From JAKOWB01 sp038363005 (GTDB lineage Bacteria; Pseudomonadota; Alphaproteobacteria; Kiloniellales; JACOMY01), in the NCBI GenBank assembly GCA_038363005.1, contig JBBQBI010000006.1:62001-126000 (forward strand): a DNA stretch of 64,000 nt, given 5' to 3'. Both the position numbers and the translations under genes were made by a program. Positions 7,106-15,845 of the stretch are shown here, in pieces; position 1 is the stretch's first letter, and every line of letters starts with the position of its first letter. The notes under the pieces were generated by a model, which saw only the letters and a program-made list of their open reading frames with translations, was not told the DNA's origin and searched no databases.

Positions 7106-8635
7106 CTAGTTGCTCGGCGCGCCGCCCTCTTCCTTCCGCTTGGCGACGAAGGCGTCGAGTTCCTCGGCGATGGCCGGGTCCAGCGGCGGCTGCACGTAGT
7201 CGGCCAGCACCTGTTTGAACATCTTGTTGGCGCGCTGCGTGGCGTTCTCGCCGCCGGCCAGCTCCCAGTTCTCGAAGTTGCGCCAGTCGCTGAGGATCGG
7301 CGCGTAGAAGGCCGTCTCGTAGCGCTCCAGCGTGTGGCCGACGCCGAAGAAGTGGCCGCCGGGGCCAACCTCGCGGATCGCCTCGTGCGCCAGCTCGGCC
7401 TCGTCGATCTTGATCGGCTGCAGGAACTCCGCCATGCCCTGCAGGATCTCCACGTCGACGATGAACTTCTCGAAGGAGGCCACCAGGCCGCCCTCCATCC
7501 AGCCGGCGCCGTGCATCATCATGTTGCAGTGGCCCATGGTGGCACCCCAGACCGACATCTCGCTCTCATAGGCCGCCTGCGCGTCGACCGCGTTGGAGGC
7601 CGAGGCGTTGGAGGAGCGATAGGGAATGCCGTAGCGCCGGGTGAGCTGCCCGCCGGCCAGCGCCGCGCGGGTGTATTCCGGCGTGCCGAAGGCCGGCGCG
7701 CCTGACTTCATGTCGACGTTCGAGGTAAAGCCGCCGTACATCACCGGGCTGCCCGGGTTGACCATCTGGGTGAAGGCGATGCCGGCCAGCGCCTCGGCGT
7801 TCTGCAGCGCCAGCGCGCCAGCCAGCGAGGCCGGGGCCATGGCGCCCGACAAGGTGAAGGGCGTGATGACGACGATCTGGTTCATCCGCGCCATCTCGAT
7901 CAGCCCCTCGATCATCGGGCCGTCGAGCTTCAAGGGCGAGTTGGTGTTGACGATGGTGAAAAGCGAGGGCTCACGGGCGAGCTGTTCGCGGTCGATGCCA
8001 CGGCCGATGCGCACGATCTCCAGCGCGTCCAGGATGCGCTGGCGGCCCAGCGCATAGGCATGGAAGCACTTGTCGGTCAGCCGCACGAAGTCGGCCAGGC
8101 AATCCAGGTGCCGGGTGTTGGGCGGCAGGTCGGTCGGCTCCACCGGATAGCCGCCGGCCAGGTGGATGATGTTGAAGGACTGCTCCAGCCGCAGGAAATT
8201 CTTGTAGTCGACGTAGTTGCCCGGCCGCCGGCCGCCGTCTAGGTCGCTGGCGTTGGGCGCGCTGGCCACGGTGCAGAAGTTGATGTTGTTGCCGCCCATC
8301 ATCAGGTTGTGCGCCGGGTTGCGGGCGTGCAGCGGGATCATCGGGCGGACGGTCTTCAGCTTTTCCAGGATCAGCCCGCGGTCCAGGCGCACGCGGTCGG
8401 TGCCGGGGGTGATGGTCACGCCCTCTTTCGCCAGGATCTCCTTGGCGGCGGGGTGCATGAAGTCCATGCCGATGTCTTCCAGGATGCGCAGCGAGGCGTT
8501 GTGGATCGCCTCGACCTGCTCCTCGGTCAGCACCTCGATCGGCTTGTAGGGATTGACCACATTACGCCAGGGCAGCTGCTTCAGACCGGCATTGCGTGCG
8601 CGGCGGTCGTTCCGAACGTTGCGGTCGCGTGCCAT
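7106..8635 (-). CDS. MttB-family (trimethylamine/betaine) methyltransferase, non-pyrrolysine
   Basis: A 509-residue cytosolic protein of the trimethylamine methyltransferase superfamily. Family hallmarks include PYKPIEVLTEEQVEAIHNAS near the start, VRLTDKCFHAYALG, PGSPVMYGGFTSNVDMKSG, and SNASASNAVDAQAAYES. The frame is open throughout with no internal amber codon, so it belongs to the non-pyrrolysine branch. Characterised members there move a methyl group from quaternary amines (glycine betaine, proline betaine, carnitine) to a corrinoid protein. No corrinoid protein gene is in the window. A HutC-type box lies 31 bases before the start, and the divergent gene opens a soxBDAG operon. Inference: the substrate is an N-trimethylated amino acid whose product enters the Sox complex, possibly hercynine. 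Confidence 0.88.
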   Translation of the reverse strand: MARDRNVRNDRRARNAGLKQLPWRNVVNPYKPIEVLTEEQVEAIHNASLRILEDIGMDFMHPAAKEILAKEGVTITPGTDRVRLDRGLILEKLKTVRPMIPLHARNPAHNLMMGGNNINFCTVASAPNASDLDGGRRPGNYVDYKNFLRLEQSFNIIHLAGGYPVEPTDLPPNTRHLDCLADFVRLTDKCFHAYALGRQRILDALEIVRIGRGIDREQLAREPSLFTIVNTNSPLKLDGPMIEGLIEMARMNQIVVITPFTLSGAMAPASLAGALALQNAEALAGIAFTQMVNPGSPVMYGGFTSNVDMKSGAPAFGTPEYTRAALAGGQLTRRYGIPYRSSNASASNAVDAQAAYESEMSVWGATMGHCNMMMHGAGWMEGGLVASFEKFIVDVEILQGMAEFLQPIKIDEAELAHEAIREVGPGGHFFGVGHTLERYETAFYAPILSDWRNFENWELAGGENATQRANKMFKQVLADYVQPPLDPAIAEELDAFVAKRKEEGGAPSN

Positions 8636-8664
8636 CGAAGACTGCTCCTGAAGCTCAAGCCCGA

Positions 8665-8680
8665 AGTTGTATATACAAGT
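8665..8680. promoter_or_regulatory. HutC-type operator upstream of mttB-like gene (O1)
   Basis: AGTTGTATATACAAGT contains the perfect 12-base palindrome TTGTATATACAA at 8667-8678. It matches the boxes beside hutC and hutI and lies 31 bases upstream of the mttB-like start. Known HutC sites contain TGTATATACA. Confidence 0.8.
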
Positions 8681-8799
8681 TGCCCGCCCCCTTCGTACAG
8701 GGGGCGGCGGAGACTAGAAGGGCGATTCGACGGTCGCGTGTTCTGCCGGCGACAGTCGCAGGCAGGGATTCGACTCCTTAGTTCCTCCCTCTCCGTTTT

Positions 8800-8908
8800 T
8801 CCCTCTCCCTCAGGGAGAGGGCAGGGTGAGGGTGTTTTCCGGTTGGTGCGAACGCCGGAAGTCGCACCGACGCCCTCACCCCAACCCCTCTCCCTGAGGG
8901 AGAGGGGC
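8800..8908. repeat. Inverted pair of CTCTCCC/GGGAGAG repeats between mttB-like and soxB
   Basis: A hairpin CCCTCTCCCTCAGGGAGAGGG followed by GGGTGAGGG is mirrored by CCCTCACCC and the same hairpin about 60 bases on. The whole pair lies between the two HutC-type boxes in the 373-base gene-free gap 8636-9008. Nothing else is seen in this gap apart from the operators. Confidence 0.8.
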
Positions 8909-8927
8909 TATGCGGCGCAAGGGTCGC

Positions 8928-8945
8928 AAGTTGTATAGACAACTT
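8928..8945. promoter_or_regulatory. HutC-type operator upstream of soxB (O2)
   Basis: AAGTTGTATAGACAACTT is a palindrome with one central mismatch (T to G) relative to the other boxes. It lies 63 bases upstream of the soxB start, so both arms of the divergon carry a box. Confidence 0.75.
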
Positions 8946-9008
8946 TCGCGCCCCCTCTTAGGGTAGCGCCGCCCGCCCGAGGACCCGTCCCCAGGACCCG
9001 CCGCACCC

Positions 9009-10262
9009 GTGACCCGCTACAACGCCTTCGCCCTGCTGTCGCACGCGCTCACCGGCAAGAAGTGGCCGCTGGCCTGGCGCTCGCCGGCGCCCAAGGCCAG
9101 CTACGACATCGTCATCGTCGGCGGCGGCGGGCATGGCCTGGCGACCGCGCATTACCTGGCGAAAAACCACGGCATCACCAACGTCGCGGTGATCGAGAAG
9201 TCCTACATCGGTTCCGGCAACGTCGGGCGCAACACCACCTTGGTGCGCTCCAACTACCAGATGCCGGGCAACACTGAGTTCTTCGAGCATTCGCTCAAGC
9301 TCTGGGAAGGGCTGTCGCACGACCTCAACTACAACGTCATGCTGTCGCAGCGCGGCCAGATCGTGCTGGCGCACGGGCCGGTGCAGCTCGACGTGCTGGC
9401 GCGCAAGGGCAACACCATGCGGCTGAACGGCATCGATGCCGAGCTGCTGGACCGTGGCCAGGTGCAGAAACTCATCCCCTATTGCGGCTTCTCGCCCGAG
9501 AGCCGCTGGCCGATCTATGGCGCGCTGCTGCAGCGCCGCGCTGGCACGGCACGGCACGACGCCGTGGCTTGGGGCTACGCGCGCAGCGCCAGCGAGGCCG
9601 GCATCGACATCATCGAGAACTGCGAGGTCACCGGCTTCGTCCGCGACGGCGACGCGGTGATCGGCGTGGAGACCACGCGCGGCCGCATCCTGGCGGCGCG
9701 CACCGGCATCGCGGTGGCCGGCCACTCTTCGCAGGTCGCCGCGCTGGCCGGCCTGAAACTGCCGGTGGAAAGCCACATCCTGCAGGCCTTCGTCAGCGAG
9801 CCGATCAAGCCGCTGGTCGACCATGTCATCTCCTTCGGTGCCGAGCTCTTCTACATCTCCCAGTCGGACAAGGGTGGGCTGGTGTTCGGCGGCCACATCG
9901 ACGGCTTCAACACCTATACCCAGCGCGGCCAGCTGCCCAAGGTGCAGACCGTGATGGAGTGCCTGGTGGCGCTGATCCCGGCGGCCGCGCGGCTGCGGCT
10001 GCTGCGCCACTGGGGCGGCATCCAGGACATGACGCCGGACGGCAGCCCCTTCATCTGCGCCACGCCGCTGCCGAACCTCTATCTGAACGGCGGCTGGTGC
10101 TACCAGGGCTTCAAGGCCACGCCAGCGTCGGGCACCACCTATGCCCGCCTGCTGGCGACCGGCCAGGACCATCCGCTGGCGGCGCACTTCCAGCTCGACC
10201 GGACGATGCGGGGCGACGGGCTGGACGAGTACGGCCTGGGCAATTGGACCTGGAAACAATAG
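9009..10262 (+). CDS. soxB: Heterotetrameric sarcosine oxidase, beta subunit (locus 1)
   Basis: A 417-residue FAD-dependent subunit starting at GTG. The dinucleotide fold is YDIVIVGGGGHGLATAHYLA near residue 32, followed by EKSYIGSGNVGRNTT. The segment TARHDAVAWGYARS contains the histidine that, in characterised sarcosine oxidases, carries covalent FMN between the alpha and beta subunits. The enzyme oxidises N-methyl amino acids, giving formaldehyde or methylene-tetrahydrofolate and H2O2. It is the first gene of soxBDAG, 3 bases before soxD, and is preceded by a HutC-type box. The true substrate may not be sarcosine: co-regulation with hut suggests an N-methylhistidine. Confidence 0.92.
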   Translation: MTRYNAFALLSHALTGKKWPLAWRSPAPKASYDIVIVGGGGHGLATAHYLAKNHGITNVAVIEKSYIGSGNVGRNTTLVRSNYQMPGNTEFFEHSLKLWEGLSHDLNYNVMLSQRGQIVLAHGPVQLDVLARKGNTMRLNGIDAELLDRGQVQKLIPYCGFSPESRWPIYGALLQRRAGTARHDAVAWGYARSASEAGIDIIENCEVTGFVRDGDAVIGVETTRGRILAARTGIAVAGHSSQVAALAGLKLPVESHILQAFVSEPIKPLVDHVISFGAELFYISQSDKGGLVFGGHIDGFNTYTQRGQLPKVQTVMECLVALIPAAARLRLLRHWGGIQDMTPDGSPFICATPLPNLYLNGGWCYQGFKATPASGTTYARLLATGQDHPLAAHFQLDRTMRGDGLDEYGLGNWTWKQ

Positions 10263-10264
10263 CC

Positions 10265-10561
10265 ATGCTGCGGATTCCCTGCCCCTGGTGCGGCGAGCGC
10301 GACTACAACGAGTTCCGCTATGGCGGCGACGCCGACAAGGTGCGCCCGCCCTTCGGCAAGCCTGCCGTCGAGGGCGCCGACCTGAAGGCCTGGCACGACC
10401 AGGTCTTCGTCTTCGACAACCCCAAGGGCCCGCACAAGGAGTACTGGCAGCACGTGCAGGGCTGCCGGCATTGGCTGGTGCTGGAGCGCAACACCGCGAC
10501 CAACCAGGTGCTGCAGGCCTGGCCGGCGCGTGAGTTCGCCTTGGCAAGGGTGAAGCCATGA
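10265..10561 (+). CDS. soxD: Sarcosine oxidase, delta subunit (locus 1)
   Basis: A 98-residue small subunit. The zinc ligands known for this family are all present: the CPWCGERD pair near residue 6, and the later His and Cys in QHVQGCRHW. It is a structural subunit of the heterotetramer near the alpha subunit. Its stop overlaps the soxA ATG by 4 bases (10558-10561). Compare the delta subunit at 46502-46792, which has lost most of these ligands. Confidence 0.92.
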   Translation: MLRIPCPWCGERDYNEFRYGGDADKVRPPFGKPAVEGADLKAWHDQVFVFDNPKGPHKEYWQHVQGCRHWLVLERNTATNQVLQAWPAREFALARVKP

Positions 10562-13509
10562 AGGGCTTCAAGCGCCTGCCCAGCGGCGGCCGTATCGACC
10601 GCGCCAAGGCCATCAGCTTCACGCTCGACGGCAAGGCGAAGCAGGGCTTCGCCGGCGACACGCTGGCGTCGGCCCTGCTGGCGGGCGGCGGCGGCGTGGT
10701 CGGCCGCAGCTTCAAGTACCACCGCCCGCGCGGCGTGATGACGGCCGGGCCGGAGGAGCCCAACGCGCTCTTCACCCTGGGCAGCGGCGCGACGCAGGAG
10801 CCCAACATCCCCGGCACCCAGGCCGAGCTTCTCGAGGGCCTGGCGGCGCGCACGCAGAACGGCTGGCCCTCGGTCGGCTTCGACGTCATGGCGATCAACC
10901 AGCGCTTCGCCAAGCTGCTGACCGCCGGCTTCTACTACAAGACTTTCATGGGCCCCAGGAAACGCTCGTGGATGCTCTACGAGCCCTTCATCCGCAAGGC
11001 CGCCGGCCTGGGCGAGGCGAGTGCCGATCCAGATCCCGCGCGCTACGACACACGTCGCGCCTTCACCGAGGTCCTGGTGGTCGGCAGCGGCCCGGCCGGC
11101 CTGGCCGCCGCGCTGGCCGCCGCGCGCGCCGGCGCCCGGGTGATCCTGGCCGAGCAGGACAGCGACCTTGGCGGCAGCCTGCTGAGCGAGCCGGTCGGCA
11201 GCGCCGGCGATGCCTGGCGCGCAACGGCGATCGCTGAGCTGGCCGCCCTGCCCCAGGTCACGCTGATGACCCGCACCACGGTGCAGGGCCTCTACGACGG
11301 CAACACCCTGGGCCTGCTGGAACGACGCGATCACCTGTCGCCCGACCCGGCCAAGGGACAGGCGCGGCAGGTCTTCACCACCCTGACCGCGCAGCGCATC
11401 GTCTTCGCCACTGGCGCCATCGAGCGGCCGCTGGTCTTCGCCGACAACGACCGGCCCGGCGTGATGCTGGCCTCGTCCGCGCTGGCCTATCTGCAGCGCT
11501 ACGCCGTGGCGCCGAGCGGCCCGGCGCTGGTGGTCACCAACAACGACAGCGCCTATCGCACGGCCCACGCCTTCAAGGCCGCCGGTCTGCAGGTGGTCGT
11601 CGCCGACACCCGCGCCACCGTGGACGCCGCGCTGACGGCTGGACTAGAGGTCGAGACCGCCGCCCGCCTGGTCGGCGTCAGCGGCGCGCACGGCGTCACC
11701 GCCGCGCGCCTGGCGCGGGCCGACGGCTCCTTCCTGCGCGCCCTGCCCTCCACGCTGGTCGCGGTTTCCGGCGGCTGGTCGCCGGCGGTCCACCTGACCA
11801 GCCACACCGGCATCAAGCCGCGCTGGGACGCGGCCACGGCCTGCTTCCTGCCAGGCGGCTTCGCGGCCACCCATGCCGCCTGCGGCGCGGTGATGGGTCA
11901 GTTCGCGCTGGGCCAAGCCATCGCCGCGGGCTTCACCGCCGGGCGCGACGCAGCGGCCGCGCTGGGCCACGCCGGCAACAGCGGCGCGCTGGCCGCGCCC
12001 GATATCCAGAGCTTCGGCGCGGCGGGCGAGCCGCTGTGGCGCATGCCGAACCCGCGCCACCGCAAGGCCTTCCTCGATTTCCAGAACGACGTCTCCGACA
12101 AGGACGTGGCGCAGGCCTTCGACGAGGGCTACCGCTCGGTCGAGCACCTGAAGCGCTACACCACGCTGGGCATGGGCACCGACCAGGGCAAGACCAGCAA
12201 CATCAACGCGCTGGCCATCATGGCGGGCCTGCGCGACGTGACCATCCCGGAGGCCGGCACCACCACCTTCCGCCCGCCCTACACGCCGACCGCCATCGGC
12301 GCGCTGGCCGGCCGCGCGGTGGGCAAGCACTTCCGCCCGATCCGCCGCTCGCCGCTGCACCAGTGGCAGGAGGCCAACGGCGGCGTCTTCATCGAGGCCG
12401 GGCCCTGGCTGCGCTGCTGGTACTACACCTGGGCCGGCGACAGCGCCGCCAGCGCCTACATCAAGGAAATGGAGCTGGTGCGCCGCAACGTCGGCGTCTC
12501 CGACGTCTCCTACCTCGGCAAGATCGACGTGCAGGGCCCCGACGCGCCGGAGTTCCTCAACCGCGTCTACGTCAACGGCTTCGCCAAGCTGCCGGTCGGC
12601 AAGGCGCGCTATGGCGTGATGCTGAACGACGACGCCGTGGCGCTGGACGACGGCACTACCACGCGGCTCAGCGAGAACCGCTTCTTCATGACCACCACCA
12701 CGGCGCAGGCCGGCGAGGTCATGTCGTGGCTGGAGTTCCTGCTGGAGACCGCCTGGCCGGAATTGCGCGTGCAGGTGACCTCGATCACCGACGCCTGGGG
12801 CGGCATGGCGGTGTCAGGCCCCAACGCGCGCAAGGCGCTGGAGCTGACCTTCCCCGGCCGCGACCTGTCGAGCGCCGCGCTGCCCTACATGGGCGTGCTG
12901 GAGTTCGCGGTCGAGGGCGTGCCGATCCGCCTGATCCGCCTCTCCTTCTCCGGCGAGCTGGCCTACGAGGTCTATACCCCGGCCGACTACACCCAGGACC
13001 TCTGGGAGCATCTGCTGGCCGCGGCCGCGCCTCTCGGCATCAAGCCCTATGGCCTGGAGGCCCTGGCCTCACTGCGCATCGAGAAGGGCCACGTCGCCGG
13101 CCTCGACCTCGACCACAGAAACACGCTGGACGACATCGGCCTCGGCAAGATGGCCGGCAAGGAGAAGGACTACATCGGCCGGGCCATGCGCTTCCGCCCC
13201 AAGCTGCAGGCGCCGGAGCGCTGGAGCCTGGTCGGCCTGGAGCTGCTGGACGCGGGCCAGAAGCTGCGCGGCGGTTCGATCCTCTTCCCCCAGGGCGCCG
13301 AACTGAAGGGCCACGGCCACGGCTGGATCACCTCGGTCACCTGGTCGATCGAGCTGAACAAGTACATCGCGCTGGCGCTCTACGACGGCGGCCTGAAGCA
13401 CGCGGGCGAGGAGATCGTCTGCGCCTACCCGCTGCTGAACGAGACGGTGCGGGCCAAGGTGGTCTCGCCGCACTTCATCGACCAGGAAGGGAAGCGCCTG
13501 CATGTTTGA
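10558..13509 (+). CDS. soxA: Sarcosine oxidase, alpha subunit (locus 1)
   Basis: A 983-residue multidomain subunit of the usual length. Residues 1-100 form a ferredoxin-like domain without iron-sulfur cysteines (RSFKYHRPRGV). A dinucleotide fold with VLVVGSGPAGLAAALAAA begins near residue 170. The C-terminal 380 residues are a GcvT-like tetrahydrofolate-binding domain with VSYLGKIDVQGPDAPEFLN and RIEKGHVAGLDLDH. It uses NAD and THF sites to channel the methyl carbon to methylene-THF. It is coupled to soxD by ATGA and overlaps soxG by 8 bases. Confidence 0.93.
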   Translation: MKGFKRLPSGGRIDRAKAISFTLDGKAKQGFAGDTLASALLAGGGGVVGRSFKYHRPRGVMTAGPEEPNALFTLGSGATQEPNIPGTQAELLEGLAARTQNGWPSVGFDVMAINQRFAKLLTAGFYYKTFMGPRKRSWMLYEPFIRKAAGLGEASADPDPARYDTRRAFTEVLVVGSGPAGLAAALAAARAGARVILAEQDSDLGGSLLSEPVGSAGDAWRATAIAELAALPQVTLMTRTTVQGLYDGNTLGLLERRDHLSPDPAKGQARQVFTTLTAQRIVFATGAIERPLVFADNDRPGVMLASSALAYLQRYAVAPSGPALVVTNNDSAYRTAHAFKAAGLQVVVADTRATVDAALTAGLEVETAARLVGVSGAHGVTAARLARADGSFLRALPSTLVAVSGGWSPAVHLTSHTGIKPRWDAATACFLPGGFAATHAACGAVMGQFALGQAIAAGFTAGRDAAAALGHAGNSGALAAPDIQSFGAAGEPLWRMPNPRHRKAFLDFQNDVSDKDVAQAFDEGYRSVEHLKRYTTLGMGTDQGKTSNINALAIMAGLRDVTIPEAGTTTFRPPYTPTAIGALAGRAVGKHFRPIRRSPLHQWQEANGGVFIEAGPWLRCWYYTWAGDSAASAYIKEMELVRRNVGVSDVSYLGKIDVQGPDAPEFLNRVYVNGFAKLPVGKARYGVMLNDDAVALDDGTTTRLSENRFFMTTTTAQAGEVMSWLEFLLETAWPELRVQVTSITDAWGGMAVSGPNARKALELTFPGRDLSSAALPYMGVLEFAVEGVPIRLIRLSFSGELAYEVYTPADYTQDLWEHLLAAAAPLGIKPYGLEALASLRIEKGHVAGLDLDHRNTLDDIGLGKMAGKEKDYIGRAMRFRPKLQAPERWSLVGLELLDAGQKLRGGSILFPQGAELKGHGHGWITSVTWSIELNKYIALALYDGGLKHAGEEIVCAYPLLNETVRAKVVSPHFIDQEGKRLHV

Positions 13510-14044
13510 GCGCCGCTCCGCCCTCGCTGGCGCCCTGCACGCCGGACCCGGCGGCCCGCTGACGATCGGCGAGGTACGCGGCTGGACGCTGTGGCAAGTC
13601 ACCGCGCAGCCCGGCGCCGAGGCGGCGATGATGTCTTCTCTAGTCGCGCAGGTTGGCGCCTTGCCTGACAAGGTCGGCCTGGCCACACAGGGCAACGGCC
13701 GCACCCTCATGCTGGTCGGCCCGGCGCAGTACCTGCTCTCCGGCGGGCCGGTCACGGTCTCCGACGCCGAGGGGGCCGTCGTCGAGCTGACCCACGCCCG
13801 CACCCGCCTCTACGTCGAAGGCCCCGACGCGGCGGAAGTCCTCAGCCGCGGCGCACCGCTGGATTTCCACGACAGCGCCTTCCCGCTCGGCGCCTTCGCC
13901 CAGACCGGCATCCACCACACCCCGGTGCTGATCTACCGCGTCGGCGCGGCGCGCTACGAGATCGACGCCCTGCGCACCTTCGCCCTCACCCTCTGGCACT
14001 GGCTGGAAGACGCCTGCCTGCCCTTCGGGTTTGGGGTGAAGTAA
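13502..14044 (+). CDS. soxG: Sarcosine oxidase, gamma subunit (locus 1)
   Basis: A 180-residue subunit that closes the operon. Family features include GWTLWQVTAQPGAE, ELTHARTRLYVEGPDA and HTPVLIYRVGAARYEI. It is a GcvT-like structural subunit that completes the heterotetramer. The last 15 codons (WLEDACLPFGFGVK and stop) are duplicated in frame at 15554-15598 beyond the MFS gene, together with the repeat that follows. Confidence 0.9.
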   Translation: MFERRSALAGALHAGPGGPLTIGEVRGWTLWQVTAQPGAEAAMMSSLVAQVGALPDKVGLATQGNGRTLMLVGPAQYLLSGGPVTVSDAEGAVVELTHARTRLYVEGPDAAEVLSRGAPLDFHDSAFPLGAFAQTGIHHTPVLIYRVGAARYEIDALRTFALTLWHWLEDACLPFGFGVK

Positions 14045-14185
14045 CAAACCCTCTCCCCTGGGAGAGGGTGGCGGCGAAGCCGTCGGGTGAGGGACTTTGG
14101 TGCGACTGGTTGAGATTGCACCGACCCGAAACCAACGTCCCTCACCCGCTCGCTGCGCTCACACCCTCTCCCAGGGGAGAGGGTT
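14000..14185. repeat. 186-bp direct repeat, copy 1 (soxG tail plus inverted repeat pair)
   Basis: It spans the last 45 bases of soxG and the following palindromic pair (CCCTCTCCCCTGGGAGAGGG and its mirror). It matches 15554-15739 over 186 bases at about 90% by eye with no gap. Confidence 0.85.
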
Positions 14186-14234
14186 CTTTGGCGCCGCACA
14201 TTTCATTCTCCTCTCCCCATGAGGGAGAGCGCGG

Positions 14235-15461
14235 TCAAGTGGCTTCGCCGCCCGATCGCGCACCGGGACAGTGATCCGGGTGCCGGTATTCCGACACGAA
14301 GAGAACGATCACTGCGGAGACCGCCGCGCAAGCGGGAACCGTAGCCAGCGCAAGATCGAAGTTGCCCCCGCTGAGGTCGGCGAGATAGCCGACAAGCGGC
14401 TGGAAAAGCAGCGCGCCGCCGATACCGATCATGTTCACGAAGGCGATGATGGTACCGACGAGCCGGTTCTCCTGTCCCTCCTTGGCCATCGTGAAGACCA
14501 GCATCTGGAAGCCGCCGAAGAAACCGGCCACCAACAGCAGCGCCCCTTCCAGAAAGGCCGACAGCGACAAATAGAGGACCGCGGCATAGGCGAGACCGGT
14601 CAGGATCGAGCCGACGAAGACCAGATACTTGCGGTGCCCCAGATAGTCGGAGAGCCATCCCCCGGCGATGCTGCCAAGCGCCATGCCCCAGAAAATCATC
14701 GAGACCACCGTCTGCGCCGCCACTGGCGACAGGTGATGGTCCCTGATCAGTTCGGTGGTGCCCCAAAGACCGCCATAGACGTTGACCGGCATGTAGTAGA
14801 GCAGGCCGATCACCGAGAGGGTCCAGACGCGCCCATCGCCCAGGACGGACTTCAGGCTGTTCCGGGCATGCTCAAGCGGCTTGGATTTTTCGCTCGCAGC
14901 CGGCGAGGCCGGCTCTCGAAGCAGGAAAAAAGCCAGGGCACAAAGGCCGAGGCCGACAAGGGCCGTTGCCGCGAAGACGGCCCGCCAGCCGGCGCCGGCG
15001 ATGGCGCCCGACAAGGCGACCGAACCCACGGCGCCACCCACCATCGCGACCGCGTTCACCGCACCCGACATTAGCGCGAAGCGTTCCGGCGCAAACCAGT
15101 GATTGACCAGCCAGAGCGCGGCAACGAAGGCGAAGGACGCGCCGAAGCCAGTCAGAAGGCGCCCGGCCCCCCCGGCCCAGACACTGTCCGTCGCAGCAAA
15201 GACAAGGACGCCGATCGCGCAGGTGCAACTGCCCAGCAGGATGAAGCGACGCGCACCGAAGCGATCCAGCAGCAGACCGACAACGATCTGCATCGGCGCG
15301 TAGATCCAGAAGAAGAGACTGGACAGGGTGCCGAAGCCGGAATCCGACAGGTGATAGTAGGTCGCGATGGTCTGTGCATCGAGGCTGGGTTCGATGCGGG
15401 TGACAAACTCGTACAGGAAAAAGCTCGAGCCGATTGCAAAGGCGATCCAGGCTGCACCCAT
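14235..15461 (-). CDS. MFS transporter, flanked by direct repeats
   Basis: A 408-residue, 12-helix major facilitator. It begins with helix 1 (GAAWIAFAIGSSFFLYEFVTRI), and the loop 2-3 motif is visible as LLLDRFGARRFILLGS. It resembles DHA1/nitrate-porter-like sugar or organic acid carriers, but no substrate can be named. It is transcribed opposite to the soxBDAG operon and lies between two copies of a 186-base sequence that includes the soxG 3' end, so it looks inserted. Codon use is somewhat less GC-rich than its neighbours, which agrees with recent arrival. Given its place, import of a betaine or amino acid derivative is possible but unproven. Confidence 0.85.
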   Translation of the reverse strand: MGAAWIAFAIGSSFFLYEFVTRIEPSLDAQTIATYYHLSDSGFGTLSSLFFWIYAPMQIVVGLLLDRFGARRFILLGSCTCAIGVLVFAATDSVWAGGAGRLLTGFGASFAFVAALWLVNHWFAPERFALMSGAVNAVAMVGGAVGSVALSGAIAGAGWRAVFAATALVGLGLCALAFFLLREPASPAASEKSKPLEHARNSLKSVLGDGRVWTLSVIGLLYYMPVNVYGGLWGTTELIRDHHLSPVAAQTVVSMIFWGMALGSIAGGWLSDYLGHRKYLVFVGSILTGLAYAAVLYLSLSAFLEGALLLVAGFFGGFQMLVFTMAKEGQENRLVGTIIAFVNMIGIGGALLFQPLVGYLADLSGGNFDLALATVPACAAVSAVIVLFVSEYRHPDHCPGARSGGEAT

Positions 15462-15550
15462 GATTGAATGGTACCAATGCCCGTTGCCGTCAGGGGTTGG
15501 GCCACCCTAGCAGGTCGAGGCCACTGACCCGCCATGCCCACACCGTCCCG

Positions 15551-15598
15551 CAGTGGCTGGAAGACGCCTGCCTGCCGTTTGGGTTTGGGGTGAGGTAA
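15551..15598 (+). pseudogene. Remnant of soxG 3' end
   Basis: Sixteen codons read QWLEDACLPFGFGVR and a TAA stop, nearly identical to the C-terminus of SoxG at 13997-14044. There is no start or body, so this is a duplicated fragment, not a gene. Confidence 0.75.
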
Positions 15599-15739
15599 CA
15601 AACCCTCTCCCCTGGGAGAGGGTGGCGGCGAAGTCGCCTGGTGAGGGAGGGTGGTGCGACTGGATGGAATCGCACCGACCCGAAACCAACGTCCCTCACC
15701 CGCTCGCTACGCTCGCACCCTCTCCCAGGGGAGAGGGTT
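15554..15739. repeat. 186-bp direct repeat, copy 2
   Basis: It is the second copy of 14000-14185, downstream of the soxG remnant start. The 384-base gap between the MFS start (15461) and the DMGDH-like stop (15846) holds only this repeat and another short CTCTCCCC hairpin near 15767-15790. Confidence 0.85.
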
Positions 15740-15845
15740 CATTGACCAGCGCGCGCTTCAAGCACCTCTCCCCGCGAAGGGAGAGGGGGGCCTTGAGAGG
15801 GGGCGAAGGAAGGCATGACGGCGCGTCTGCGCCGTCTCCGCTACC

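Noticed and set aside
7106..8635. Pyrrolysine-containing MttB
   Set aside because: The frame runs through 509 codons with no internal TAG, so it is the non-pyrrolysine type.
15462..15480. Palindrome ATTGGTACCATT upstream of the MFS gene as a HutC-type operator
   Set aside because: It shares no core with TTGTATATACAA, and its perfect part is only eight bases.
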